From positions 2,623,354 through 2,687,353 of the forward strand of contig NZ_KV440945.1 in NCBI RefSeq assembly GCF_001636345.1: 64,000 nt of DNA. The letters run 5' to 3'. Both the position numbers and the translations under genes were made by a program. Shown here one piece after another: positions 8,904-17,251 of this stretch. The stretch's first letter is position 1. Each line of letters begins with the position of its first letter. Source of the stretch: Cytobacillus gottheilii. GTDB taxonomy: Bacteria > Bacillota > Bacilli > Bacillales > Cytobacillaceae. Under the pieces are notes generated by a model, which searched no databases, was not told the origin of the DNA, and saw only the letters and a list, made by a program, of their open reading frames with translations.

Positions 8904-8922
8904 AGCTGCCTTAGTGGCAGCT
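8904..8922 (-). terminator. hairpin formerly ending the 11401-11808 gene
   Basis: AGCTGCC pairs with GGCAGCT across a five-base loop, followed on the minus strand by a T-rich stretch. With the IS21 element removed, this hairpin would lie about 35 bp after the stop codon of the secreted-protein gene now ending at 11401. Confidence 0.6.
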
Positions 8923-8939
8923 CTGGAACTTTAATATTA

Positions 8940-8948
8940 GTACCCTTC
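8940..8948. repeat. left target-site duplication of the IS21 element
   Basis: GTACCCTTC here is identical to the nine bases at 11391-11399 beyond the other end of the element. Confidence 0.85.
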
Positions 8949-9018
8949 TGTATTTGGCAACTAAAAAATGCATAAAACGGCAATTAAAAATGTATCCACT
9001 TGTCAACGAACTCGTTTA

Positions 9019-9738
9019 CTAATTTTGTAAAATAGATTCTCTGTAGCGATGACTATCACCATTAAACACTACAAGATGCGAATGGTGAATGAGTCGGTCA
9101 ATAACTGCCTCTGTCAATATAGGATCGCCAAAGACATGATTCCATTGACCGAACTGAAGATTAGTTGTTATGATGATACTCTTTGCCTCATAACACATCG
9201 AAATGACTTGAAATAGTAATTCTCCTCCCTGTTTATGTAGGGGAATATAGCCCAATTCATCAAGTATCAAGCAATCTAGTTTTTCAATCTGCTTAAACAG
9301 TTTGCTTAACGTACCCTTTTCATTGGCATCAAGAAGACGGTTGACCAATCCTGCCACTGTGTAGAACTTTACTGATTTGCCATACTTCTGTATGGCATTT
9401 AACCCAATCAGTGTGGCTAGATATGTTTTCCCTGCCCCTACTCCACCATAGAAGATGGCATTCTCTTGTTGGTCCATAAATTCTCCATTCAATAGAGAAT
9501 CCTTTGTTAGTCCTCCAGGCAATTGTACTTCTGTCCAATCAAATGGCTTTCCTTTAACTTTAGGGAGGGTAGCCTGAGTAAGTAATAAATTGGCTTTTCG
9601 CTCCTCCCTTTGTTGGATTTCCTCCTCAAAAAGCTTTAGTAAAAAGTTTTCATTAGTTGTTGCTTCTACCTCGTGGTAATGTTCCCTAATCCAACTGAGT
9701 TTTAATCGTTTCGCATAGGACTGAATCTGCTGGTTCAA
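9019..9738 (-). CDS. istB: IS21-family helper ATPase
   Basis: This 239-residue DnaC-like AAA+ protein has Walker A GGVGAGKT at residues 98-105, Walker B LDCLILDELGY near 150-160 and a sensor region SIIITTNLQFGQW. IstB assembles on DNA with ATP and directs the IstA transposase to a target. Its TTG start overlaps the istA stop by four bases (TTGA), the usual translational coupling in IS21. Length and motifs are complete. Confidence 0.9.
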   Translation of the reverse strand: MNQQIQSYAKRLKLSWIREHYHEVEATTNENFLLKLFEEEIQQREERKANLLLTQATLPKVKGKPFDWTEVQLPGGLTKDSLLNGEFMDQQENAIFYGGVGAGKTYLATLIGLNAIQKYGKSVKFYTVAGLVNRLLDANEKGTLSKLFKQIEKLDCLILDELGYIPLHKQGGELLFQVISMCYEAKSIIITTNLQFGQWNHVFGDPILTEAVIDRLIHHSHLVVFNGDSHRYRESILQN

Positions 9739-11240
9739 TGTTTTGTCACTCCTTTATGGAGCTGGTCATAAAGATCAAGTCCTCTTGTAGCTTTAGGTAA
9801 TTCAGGTAACGGGATTGTCGGCTTTATCTCACTACGTACTCCACGTCCATTAATAAGTTGGTAGAATACTTGTTTAATTGCCTCGACAGAGGGATGTCCT
9901 TTCTCTGAAGCGGTGACAAGAGCTTTCGTTATTATGGTGAAATCGTAATCTTTTAATATAGTCGATAATAATCGCAATGCTTCCGGTTTTTCAGATACCG
10001 TGCAGCACTCAAAATACACCTTCCATTCCTCAGGTAGTTGATCATAAAAACTGGTATACTTTAGTGCCATAGGGCGTTTGGCCATTAAATTTAAATAAGG
10101 CTGCCATTTCATCGACTTGCGGTATTGCCCGTACAGTCGAGAATGACTCACTACTAATTGATGATCATCATTTAAGATCTCAACGGTATTGTAGGATATC
10201 TTTACTAATACCTTGCTTTGTGCATATCTTGGTGAAGTGGAGTACAGGTTCAAGTCCAGTTTAATATAACCATATTTATCAGCTTTCAACGTTTCATATC
10301 TAACACAATTGTATTCTTTAGAAGGTAAAAGTAGAAAGGCTGCTTTATCTTCTTCAAATAGGTCAGATATTAAGCTTTCTTTTTGGTAATGCTTTCGATT
10401 TCTGTCACTCTCAGCTTTTTCCCATAACTTCATATTTAGCTCATCGAGCTCAATAATAGAAAGACTAGGAAGGAGAAAGTTATTTCTCACATACTTTACC
10501 ATGGATTCAACGTGTCCTTTTTCATTGCCACTGTTGGGATTACAAAACTCGCACTCAAACCCATAATGCAGTACGAAATTTTGGAACTCATCCGTTAATT
10601 GCCGTTCTCCATTCGGCAAGATCTTCTTTACGGCAGGGGATAGGTTATCAAAACGTATGGTTTTTGGTACTCCTCCCATATGATGAAACACTCTCTTCAT
10701 TCCTTCTAAGAAACATTCCTTGTTTTGCGAAGGAAAGACCTGAAAATAAAATCCATTACTTGAAGGGAAGGACATCACTAGAAATGGCAAGACTAACTCT
10801 TCACCTGCATATATAAACGGAGCCTCCCCGAAGTCCACCTGTGCTGTTCCTGGAATAGATTCTAATGGAAGTGCAGCTTGAGGTGACTCCTGCAGTAACT
10901 CCTTCTTCTTGAATGAAACATAATTCCGTACACTACGATCAGAGCCTTTGAATTCATGAAGTTCTTTTAACAATTCCCACATTCTCTTAGCCGTTCTTCG
11001 GAACTTCTTTTTCTTCCTCAAGTCTTCCATAATCCAATCATCTAGGATAGATTTTACTGGGCCTAATACCGGTGCTTGTCTTTGTTGCACTTTTTTTACC
11101 TTTTCGTTAAAGTCCTCCATGTCCGCATATTTCTTAACTGTTCTAGGATCCTTCCCCATTCTTTTAGCTACATCTGTATAATTGCAATCTTTATTATTAA
11201 CCTCGTGTCTGATATACTTAATCTCGGCCACTGCCAACAT
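9735..11240 (-). CDS. istA: IS21-family transposase
   Basis: An N-terminal HTH region (about residues 15-45, DVAKRMGKDPRTVKKYAD) is followed by an rve-type DDE integrase core: AQVDFGEAPF (first Asp), IRFDNLSPAV (second Asp) and NEKGHVESMVKY (Glu). A C-terminal Mu-transposase-like barrel follows. IstA cuts and joins the element ends together with IstB. I prefer the ATG at 11240, because GGAGG lies 10 bases upstream, over a TTG at 11273. All catalytic residues are present. Confidence 0.9.
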   Translation of the reverse strand: MLAVAEIKYIRHEVNNKDCNYTDVAKRMGKDPRTVKKYADMEDFNEKVKKVQQRQAPVLGPVKSILDDWIMEDLRKKKKFRRTAKRMWELLKELHEFKGSDRSVRNYVSFKKKELLQESPQAALPLESIPGTAQVDFGEAPFIYAGEELVLPFLVMSFPSSNGFYFQVFPSQNKECFLEGMKRVFHHMGGVPKTIRFDNLSPAVKKILPNGERQLTDEFQNFVLHYGFECEFCNPNSGNEKGHVESMVKYVRNNFLLPSLSIIELDELNMKLWEKAESDRNRKHYQKESLISDLFEEDKAAFLLLPSKEYNCVRYETLKADKYGYIKLDLNLYSTSPRYAQSKVLVKISYNTVEILNDDHQLVVSHSRLYGQYRKSMKWQPYLNLMAKRPMALKYTSFYDQLPEEWKVYFECCTVSEKPEALRLLSTILKDYDFTIITKALVTASEKGHPSVEAIKQVFYQLINGRGVRSEIKPTIPLPELPKATRGLDLYDQLHKGVTKH

Positions 11241-11315
11241 CTCCTTAATACCTCCTGCGCTTGTTTGTCCCAACAGGAAGTGTATGTGTATTTTGGAATG
11301 TTGACAAGTGGTTTT

Positions 11316-11356
11316 TTTAATTTGTACAGGCCCCCTCGGGGCCTGTACAAATTAAA
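11316..11356. terminator. perfect 19-bp inverted repeat at the istA end of the IS
   Basis: Arms 11316-11334 and 11338-11356 are exact complements (TTTAATTTGTACAGGCCCC with its complement) around a three-base loop. It sits inside the element between the terminal repeats and istA. It would form a very stable hairpin in RNA entering from outside, so a role in shielding istA from read-through transcription is likely. Confidence 0.7.
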
Positions 11357-11390
11357 TGCCGAACCTTACATTTTTATAATGCCATAAACA

Positions 11391-11399
11391 GTACCCTTC
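11391..11399. repeat. right target-site duplication of the IS21 element
   Basis: GTACCCTTC here is identical to 8940-8948. The duplication ends two bases before the stop codon of the secreted-protein gene at 11401. Confidence 0.85.
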
Positions 11400-11400
11400 C

Positions 11401-11808
11401 TTATCGAGATAAATGTTTGTAGTCTATAATTTCGATATTAAAATCGTGGTTACATTTCTGCTTATTAATCTTTTCACTGTCACAGGATGGGGATACTCTT
11501 ACTTTAACTAAATCTTCTATATCGTTATTATCTTTTGAAGGAATATTAATTTTTACATCAATGTCATATGAATGATTGTTATTGTACTTTATTCCGACAA
11601 TTCTTTGCCATTCCCAGCCAAATAGGTCATCGCCTTTATATTCTTTTATCACTCTTTTATCAATAGTTGGCATTACTAAGTCTGAAACAATATCTTCAGT
11701 TGTGAAATGCGAATTTTCTACTTCTGGAATAGTTTCTGCATTGACTGTGTGCACAACGGTAAATGCAAATAATAATGATCCTACTAGGCATAAGCATTGT
11801 TTAACCAA
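11401..11808 (-). CDS. secreted DUF3888-like protein
   Basis: A signal peptide (hydrophobic run LCLVGSLLFAFTVVHTVNA, then AE) precedes a mature domain of about 110 residues containing DLVMPTIDKRVIKEY and GWEWQRIVGI, which resembles the DUF3888 family of small exported Bacillus proteins. Two cysteines (PSCDSE, KQKCNHD) could form a disulphide outside the cell. I start at the TTG at 11808, after GAGGTGG. The IS21 element has inserted directly behind the stop codon, separating the gene from its terminator near 8904. The 18394 gene looks like a distant relative. Confidence 0.6.
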   Translation of the reverse strand: MVKQCLCLVGSLLFAFTVVHTVNAETIPEVENSHFTTEDIVSDLVMPTIDKRVIKEYKGDDLFGWEWQRIVGIKYNNNHSYDIDVKINIPSKDNNDIEDLVKVRVSPSCDSEKINKQKCNHDFNIEIIDYKHLSR

Positions 11809-12143
11809 TAAAATCCACCTCATATATATTTTTCTTCATACTCTTCCCAAACATTTATTCTTTATTCTAATAACGTTACCCTATACTTAAAATAGAAAGA
11901 TTGCTTGTTCAGCCTTATCTTGTTGGATGGGATGGTGATGATATGAAATCGTGCTTCTCGAATAATAAGCTAGACTATACATGCTTCCTTTTTGTTTAAT
12001 ATTGGGTCTTTCTTCAACTAAACTATCCCCTAAGTATAGATATAAGCATTTCATTATGGAGTTGCATTGCGTCACGAAGTTTAACAAATGTGTATAGACT
12101 TTACATCCTAAAGCAAACTAAGTAAAAAAAGGATGTGATTGTT
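11809..12143. other. intergenic between divergent secreted-protein genes
   Basis: This is the shared upstream region of two divergent genes. No convincing promoter or small gene could be fixed. A minus-strand open frame at 11887-12087 lacks a ribosome-binding site. Confidence 0.4.
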
Positions 12144-12608
12144 TTGCAAAAGATTGTCTCATGTTTATTATTTTCTTTCTTAATGATGGGCTTTGTATCA
12201 AGTAATTGCCTAGCTACTTCTTTGGATAAAATTCCTGCTAAAGAATCTTCTAAACAATGGGAAGTAGTTGTAGATAAAGCGGATAGTCAAGATCCAACAT
12301 CCAGTATTTCAGATAAACCAGAGTTATATAAGTTTTACAGTCTTGACATTAAAAATAATGGCAATGATAATATTGAATTGGTAAGGGTTGAAGCATATAG
12401 AGATGATCCTAATACAAACATAGAATTTGAACTGTTTACTATTCAAAATGATTTACCTGAAAAGAATTTATCTCCAGCATTTCATCATTCAAACTTTCCT
12501 TTATATACGAAAGCAACAGAGCTTAAAGTTGTTGTAACTTGGATAAAGAAAAGCGATAATCCTAACGACCAGCGCAAATATAGAGAACAATTTGTTTTCA
12601 AACAGTAA
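12144..12608 (+). CDS. secreted protein, unknown
   Basis: A signal peptide (LLFSFLMMGFVSS, ending near the LAT residues) is followed by a mature domain of about 130 residues with a beta-sandwich-like pattern (YKFYSLDIKNNGNDNIELVRVEAY, then KVVVTWIKK). This suggests an exported, perhaps Ig-like, domain. The TTG at 12144 is chosen because the GTG at 12135 is only one base from the AAAGGA site. It has its own terminator. The family is not recognised. Confidence 0.6.
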   Translation: MQKIVSCLLFSFLMMGFVSSNCLATSLDKIPAKESSKQWEVVVDKADSQDPTSSISDKPELYKFYSLDIKNNGNDNIELVRVEAYRDDPNTNIEFELFTIQNDLPEKNLSPAFHHSNFPLYTKATELKVVVTWIKKSDNPNDQRKYREQFVFKQ

Positions 12609-12617
12609 CTTACAATT

Positions 12618-12641
12618 GAGAGGTGACACCTCTCTTTTTTT
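12618..12641 (+). terminator. terminator of the 12144 gene
   Basis: GAGAGGTG and CACCTCTC form a compact stem followed by seven T, nine bases after the stop codon. Confidence 0.85.
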
Positions 12642-12940
12642 GTCTAGGTGGATATTTCGTTATTTGTCTTTATTTAAAAAATGATCAGATCGTCGGTGAA
12701 TTCCACTTGAAATGACCGGAAGTCTTAGGGGAAAGAGTCCAGAAAAACCTTCTGATGAGAGAACATAATATTTTTAAGGAACGCAAATAGAAACCTAGGA
12801 ATGATGCCCTAACTCTCCATTTAAACTGTATTTGTGACAGGAATAGCTGCCTAATTTAGCAGATTGAATTAAAATAACATCCACCCTAAGCGGAATCATT
12901 ACACATTAAGAACCACAGCGACCTTTAGCTCTTCAAAAAA
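12642..12940. other. intergenic, no gene seen
   Basis: This stretch contains only short broken frames on both strands. A GAATTCCACTTGAAATGACC block near 12698 has the look of an old mobile-element end, but nothing pairs with it here. Confidence 0.35.
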
Positions 12941-13888
12941 CTAACGCAGCGTGTTTTCAAGAATGTACCCATTATCCCACGTTCCTATCAGAATAAATCG
13001 GTCATCGCTGCTGAATTCCCCAAAGCAAGCATATTGAATCTCTTCAACAACAATTGGTTCTAAATCTTCGTAGCGCAGGATTATAACTCTTTTACTATAT
13101 GTAAGGATAATAAATCGACCATCATTTGAAAGGTGAATATACTGAAAAACACCTAATTCTGGAGAAACTTTATCTGACAACTTAACTTTCTTAATAATCT
13201 CCTTAAATTGTGCATCAAGCATAATTATGTCATATCTTTCAACTACAATAAATGAGTTATGAATAGAGTTAAAAAGGATAAAATTCCAATCCCAGATCTC
13301 AGAGTTTTCTATTACCTCTATCGCTTCATTTTTTATTGGTTCTTTCACTTTTACAATTTTACGAACTATGTATTCATCGTTGAATTTATCGGTAATTTCA
13401 TATACAAGAGTAAATAAATAGGCTCTTTCAGCCTCGATGAATTGATTGTAATAGGCATAATTAATTGAATCTTTAAATTGAGTTAAGACTCTAATGTCAC
13501 CATTTTCCATGTTGATTAATGCCAATTGGTTTCCGTCTTTTGTATTCAATGTATCTAGAATAACGAGTGAAGTATTGGTTAAAGCAAAGTCTGCTTCAAC
13601 AAGTTGATATTTTTCATTTGATTTTATGGTCATAATTAATTCAAATCCAACTGTTTCATACAAATATAAAGTACCGCTTGTGTTTTTTATATACAAATAT
13701 TCATCATTGTCGGAAAAGTGAATAAACCCTGGGTGATTAGGTTTACTAAGCTCCTTTATTTTTTCCCAAGAATTCGTATCATAAATAATTGTTTTACTGC
13801 CCATTGTATGGCATAAAAAACGATAGTCATTGGAAAATTTAATCTGATAAGAGGTTTTAAATTTTTTAATTATCTTCATCTGAAGCAT
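12941..13888 (-). CDS. WD40-like beta-propeller protein
   Basis: This protein of about 315 residues is made of repeated blocks in which a hydrophobic strand follows a [FL]S-[ND]D pattern: KFSNDYRFLCHTM, HFSDNDEYLYIKN, HLSNDGRFIILTYSK and EFSSDDRFILIGTWDN. These are the D-strand turns of WD40-type blades, spaced 40-60 residues apart, suggesting a six- or seven-bladed propeller. It has no signal peptide and is therefore probably a cytoplasmic scaffold. The start is set at the ATG at 13888, which follows AAAGGAAGTG; the earlier ATG at 13918 would contain that site. Function unknown. Confidence 0.6.
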   Translation of the reverse strand: MLQMKIIKKFKTSYQIKFSNDYRFLCHTMGSKTIIYDTNSWEKIKELSKPNHPGFIHFSDNDEYLYIKNTSGTLYLYETVGFELIMTIKSNEKYQLVEADFALTNTSLVILDTLNTKDGNQLALINMENGDIRVLTQFKDSINYAYYNQFIEAERAYLFTLVYEITDKFNDEYIVRKIVKVKEPIKNEAIEVIENSEIWDWNFILFNSIHNSFIVVERYDIIMLDAQFKEIIKKVKLSDKVSPELGVFQYIHLSNDGRFIILTYSKRVIILRYEDLEPIVVEEIQYACFGEFSSDDRFILIGTWDNGYILENTLR

Positions 13889-14033
13889 AGAAACACTTCC
13901 TTTATCAATTTCCGTCATATCATGTTCTAATCTTTCTCATCTTATCCCTATTTGCACGTACCTGACCTGATTAGTTAAACCACTTCATAAAAACACTAAT
14001 CCTATGTGTCTCAACACACTTGTTCCTATAAAG

Positions 14034-14447
14034 TTATTTCCGATAAAAATACGGACCATAAATCCCTTTTTCGTGCGGAATAACGTATGTCCAATTAAAC
14101 CCTTTATCAACTACATACACGTCTCTATATTCACCATATTGATCTAAAAAATCGTTTGCTTTCATTTCTGAAGCAAATTCTACTTTTAAAACATCATTGG
14201 ATTCTTGAAAAAATATATAACAGTATTGTTTGTTCACTCTATCAAAAGTTTTGTTTGCCTCTTTACCCTCAAGGTAATTCATTCTATTACTATGCAACAG
14301 CTCCCATAAAAAATGGTGACGATATAATCTTTTTTCATTTATAGATTCAAAGAATGATTTGATCCATTCTTTTCTATAATCATTACCTATGCTCTCAAAT
14401 TCCGTTACAATAATTCCTTTTTTACGAAGATTAGTGGCTAAATTCAA
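14034..14447 (-). CDS. DUF4275 family protein
   Basis: The 137-residue protein has the features of DUF4275: EWIKSFFESI near the start, RHHFLWELLHS, a KEANKTFDRVNKQYCYIFFQ core and the C-terminal DVYVVDKGFNWTYVIPHE followed by GPYF. It is cytoplasmic with no known activity. Members are often found singly in Bacillus accessory regions. The TTG start follows GGAGG with eight-base spacing. Confidence 0.75.
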   Translation of the reverse strand: MNLATNLRKKGIIVTEFESIGNDYRKEWIKSFFESINEKRLYRHHFLWELLHSNRMNYLEGKEANKTFDRVNKQYCYIFFQESNDVLKVEFASEMKANDFLDQYGEYRDVYVVDKGFNWTYVIPHEKGIYGPYFYRK

Positions 14448-14982
14448 CTATTGTTACCTCCATTTCCTTCCTTTACTTTACTGGTAACCAGATAAACCTC
14501 TAATGAAAAATTGTCTTCTTAAATTTTGCTGGCTGATTTGCCCTTTATAGATCAATGCCCCTATGAACAATATCCATTTATTATGTCAGATTACATAAAT
14601 GCAGCTTGGGCATAATCTTTAGGAGCTAACCTTAATGCATACACTGATGTTAGTAACCCAATGGAGTATAATAATGATAGCTATATTATAGTATACTACT
14701 AATAAAGTTGGAATTATTAGGAAGAAAATACACTTAAATATTCAGGAACTTAATCACCTCTTGGAAACTATTTTTCTGTGATAATAATTCCCCATTCAAA
14801 TATTAAATAATAGCCACTAAACAAGCCAACTTCTGAAATGGTATCTATTTTATTTTTCATTAAAATTTTTCTTGAAGTATAACTTCATTCTGCACATACA
14901 AAGTAACGTCAAAAATTAAAGTGCTTTTACAAATTTTGTGCTAAAGTTAGAGTGGAACTGGGAATTTTAGGAGAGTGAATAG
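14448..14982. other. intergenic, AT-rich, no gene seen
   Basis: Only short decayed frames are visible, for example a minus-strand frame near 14600-14690 reading YALRLAPKDYAQAAFM with no start. The stretch also holds the upstream region of the lipoprotein gene at 14983. Confidence 0.4.
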
Positions 14983-15468
14983 ATGTACAAATTAATTCAA
15001 ATTGTGTTCCTTTTATCATTAATTCTAATCCTTACAGGGTGTAATTCCACTGAAGAAAGAAAAGCAGAAGGTTTAATCAAGGAATATTATCAGTCAATGA
15101 TAGATGGCAATTATGAGAAGGCTTTCGAACAATTACATTTGTTCCAATATGATGGAAGAACGGATGATTATAAATTAGATGAAGAATTCTCATTATCTGC
15201 TGAAGAAGCAAAAGAGTTCTATTTAAAAAAAGTAGAGATCTCGCAAGAAAAAGGTTATCAATTAATAAACTTTGAGATTGGTGAAGTCGAATATGAAGAT
15301 GGCCATTCATTCTGGCATCATATAAAACTTCAAACAGAACATAATGGCCAGGAATTTGAATGGAATGAAACAGCATCAATTTATAATGGGAGATTATTGA
15401 TTGGCGGAGATGACCCATTTCAGATTTACCGTGACGGCAGAATGAACTTTGATATTGAGGGTTTTTAA
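14983..15468 (+). CDS. lipoprotein with NTF2/DUF4878-like domain
   Basis: A signal sequence ends in the lipobox LTGC (Cys20), so the protein should be anchored outside the membrane. The mature part starts with AEGLIKEYYQSMIDGNYEKAFEQL, the helical opening typical of NTF2-like lipoproteins (DUF4878 type), followed by a strand-rich region. The ATG follows GGAGAGTGAATAG. The SRPBCC gene starts 21 bp later with its own site, so the two may form an operon. Confidence 0.65.
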   Translation: MYKLIQIVFLLSLILILTGCNSTEERKAEGLIKEYYQSMIDGNYEKAFEQLHLFQYDGRTDDYKLDEEFSLSAEEAKEFYLKKVEISQEKGYQLINFEIGEVEYEDGHSFWHHIKLQTEHNGQEFEWNETASIYNGRLLIGGDDPFQIYRDGRMNFDIEGF

Positions 15469-15489
15469 TTAGTAAAAGGAGAAAATAAA

Positions 15490-15945
15490 ATGCCTATAAT
15501 TGAGCATCAGCAATTTATTAAAGCACCAGTTGAAGTATGTTTCGACCTTGTAAGAAATGTAGATATTCATACTCAAACGACCTCTAAAACTAGGGAAAGA
15601 GCTGTTAGTGGAGTGACAGAAGGATTTTTAGAACAAGGTGATACGGTTACCTGGGAAGCCATCCATTTTGGGATTAAACAAAGGTTGACAGCCAAAGTGA
15701 CAGTAATGGAGAAACCACATACATTTGTTGATGTTATGGTGACGGGAGCTTTCCATTCCTTCGTTCATACCCATCAGTTTATTGAAGAAGCTGGAGGAAC
15801 CATAATGATTGATAAATTTCAATATAAATCACCATTCGGTCCAATTGGCGTTGTAGCCGACAAGTTATTTTTGGAGAAATATATGACGTCATTCATTGTT
15901 TCTCGGGCAAAAGCATTGAAAAAGATTGCTGAGAGTATGGAATAA
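15490..15945 (+). CDS. SRPBCC (START-like) family protein
   Basis: The 151-residue protein starts with a strand (IIEHQQFIKAPVEVCFDLVRNVDIH), continues through TWEAIHFGIKQRLTAKVTVMEKP and ends with a long helix after DKLFLEKYMTSFIVSRAKALKKIAE. This helix-grip pattern belongs to the SRPBCC/polyketide-cyclase-like superfamily, which holds hydrophobic ligands in a cytoplasmic pocket. The ligand is unknown. The AAAAGGAG site and ATG are well spaced. Confidence 0.75.
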   Translation: MPIIEHQQFIKAPVEVCFDLVRNVDIHTQTTSKTRERAVSGVTEGFLEQGDTVTWEAIHFGIKQRLTAKVTVMEKPHTFVDVMVTGAFHSFVHTHQFIEEAGGTIMIDKFQYKSPFGPIGVVADKLFLEKYMTSFIVSRAKALKKIAESME

Positions 15946-16026
15946 CCTTCCTAAAGTCCAAGATCAGCTGTTAGTCGAGTAGTTTTTTATCTTATGACTA
16001 GAAGGGTAGATTAGTGGTAAAAGTTA

Positions 16027-16191
16027 ATGGTTTTGATATGGAGTTTTGTAGGCGTGTTTGTTGTTGCACTACTCTTATTTTGATATTTTTTAGATAAAAA
16101 AACCAACCGTTATAAACGAATCAGTGATAAAAATGCTAAAGATGGCCAAGAATTAATGAAGGATGAAGCACAAAAAGCACACTCCACCTAA
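16027..16191 (+). pseudogene. small single-helix membrane protein gene with in-frame TGA
   Basis: From ATG 16027 the frame reads a hydrophobic helix (LIWSFVGVFVVALLLF), then TGA at 16081-16083, then YFLDKKTNRYKRISDKNAKDGQELM to the TAA at 16189. A tryptophan codon changed to TGA would restore a normal 54-residue one-helix protein with a charged tail. No stem-loop follows the TGA, so selenocysteine is not supported. The gene is probably dead, as is the one that follows. Confidence 0.5.
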
Positions 16192-16209
16192 TTCGAACCA
16201 TACAAATTG

Positions 16210-16414
16210 GTCGTAATGGATGATGAAATGAAATACAATATTGGATTAGCAAGTATTTGGTTCTTACACTATTGGGTGCTGCAGTCAATGACTACGAAAG
16301 GGACGATACAAGCGGAACTGATACCTTCTCTGTTCAGGTAAAATGAAAGGTGTGACCGTCATTAAAAATGAAACAGTTTCTGCTAAAATATTGGGACACT
16401 TTACTGGAAAGTAA
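16210..16414 (+). pseudogene. decayed gene with frameshifts, unknown
   Basis: Two overlapping frames together give GAAVNDYERDDTSGTDTFSVQ and then GKMKGVTVIKNETVSAKILGHFTGK, ending at the TAA at 16412. The sequence reads as one protein broken by frameshifts, with the front part lost. The family is not recognised. It follows the broken membrane gene and may have formed an operon with it. Confidence 0.35.
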
Positions 16415-16592
16415 CATTCCCTTTTCATAGTAATTAGCGGACTCAGAAAACAAGACATTCTGAATAGACTGTTCTGATTTTTTAAGATAGAGGTGATTAA
16501 GAAAGAGCCCACATATACACTTTAATGAATAAAATAATGTTTATCTGGCTCTTTTGGGATATTGGAGTTATTGAATGCACCCGTTGCTTTAA

Positions 16593-16642
16593 ACTGCTCC
16601 GTTTGTTCCATAAGAAAAGCCGCCTTATTTGGCAGCTGATCT
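16593..16642. repeat. dispersed intergenic hairpin repeat, copy 2
   Basis: ACTGCTCCGTTTGTTCCATAAGAAAA is followed by GCCGCC-TTATT-TGGCAGC and TGATCTG. This is the best match to copy 1 at 687 (same blocks, including the GGCAGCTGATC tail). Confidence 0.5.
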
Positions 16643-16704
16643 GAAACATATGCACCCGTTATGCTTTTTATTATTGGTATAAACAGGATATTAAGTTTTT
16701 CATA

Positions 16705-17103
16705 TTAATTAGGGAGATTTAGTTGCCACGAAACTCCAAAACGGTCATTTAGCCAGCCGAATTTCTTACTGAATCCATAATCTCCTAGTGGCATAAGTGC
16801 TTGTCCACCTTCGCTCAGTTTCTGATAAATATTGTCAAGTTCTTCTTCGGTATTACAAGTAACAAATATTGAGAACGAAGGTGTGAAGGAAAACTGATGT
16901 TTTACATTACTGTCAATGCACATAAATTCTTGACCTTTTAATGTGAAAGTAGCCTGCATGACAGTTCCTTCATCCCCACTTTCATTTGCACCATATCGAA
17001 CAATGTTTGTAATTGCTGAATCCTCAATCAGAGATGTGTAAAAATTCATTGCTTCTTCTGCTTTGCCATCTTGAAACATTAAAAATGGTCTGACCTTTTC
17101 CAT
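16705..17103 (-). CDS. VOC/PhnB-like protein
   Basis: The 132-residue protein matches the PhnB-like branch (3-demethylubiquinone methyltransferase domain) of the vicinal oxygen chelate fold: KVRPFLMFQDGKAEEAMNFY at the start, FTLKGQEFMCIDSN, then PSFSIFVTCNTEEELDNIYQKLSEGG, and FGWLNDRFGVSWQLN at the end. These proteins are small cytoplasmic dimers, often of unknown activity. I place the start at the ATG at 17103, 10 bases after AAAAGGAG; a TTG two codons earlier is possible. Confidence 0.8.
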   Translation of the reverse strand: MEKVRPFLMFQDGKAEEAMNFYTSLIEDSAITNIVRYGANESGDEGTVMQATFTLKGQEFMCIDSNVKHQFSFTPSFSIFVTCNTEEELDNIYQKLSEGGQALMPLGDYGFSKKFGWLNDRFGVSWQLNLPN

Positions 17104-17176
17104 TATCAATCTACTCCTTTTAGGACCTATTTTCTAAATATTAGTTCAACTTGTATTATAAATCCATTCTTTTACT

Positions 17177-17219
17177 AAACTGCCCTTATAGCATCATAAG
17201 AAAACGGCTTCCATTTTAT
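17177..17219. repeat. dispersed intergenic hairpin repeat, copy 3
   Basis: AAACTGCCCTTATAGCATCATAAGAAAA is followed by a CGGC-containing tail. It has the same order of blocks as copy 2, but the terminal hairpin is degenerate. Confidence 0.4.
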
Positions 17220-17251
17220 CTAAGGAAAGCACCAGTTAGTTCAACAAGGAG

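Larger units (their letters stand above)
8949..11390 (-). mobile_element. complete IS21-family insertion sequence (2442 bp)
   Basis: The element starts TGTATTTGGCAAC at 8949, and the complement of its other end starts TGTTTATGGCATT at 11390. The two ends align over about 45 bp, including two internal direct repeats per end (GGCAACTAAAAAATGCAT and GGCAATTAAAAATGTAT on the left; GGCATTATAAAAATGTAA and GGCATTTAATTTGT on the right). A subterminal inverted pair CCACTTGTCAAC (8996-9007) and GTTGACAAGTGG (11300-11311) supports this. It carries istA and istB and is flanked by 9-bp duplications. Both genes are open and both ends are matched, so it is probably active or recently inserted. Confidence 0.9.

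Noticed and set aside
11887-12087. 66-residue minus-strand frame
   Set aside because: No ribosome-binding site, unusual composition, and it lies in the promoter region of divergent genes.
16081-16083. TGA as a selenocysteine codon
   Set aside because: It lies in a hydrophobic membrane helix, no SECIS-like stem-loop follows, and the downstream gene is also broken.
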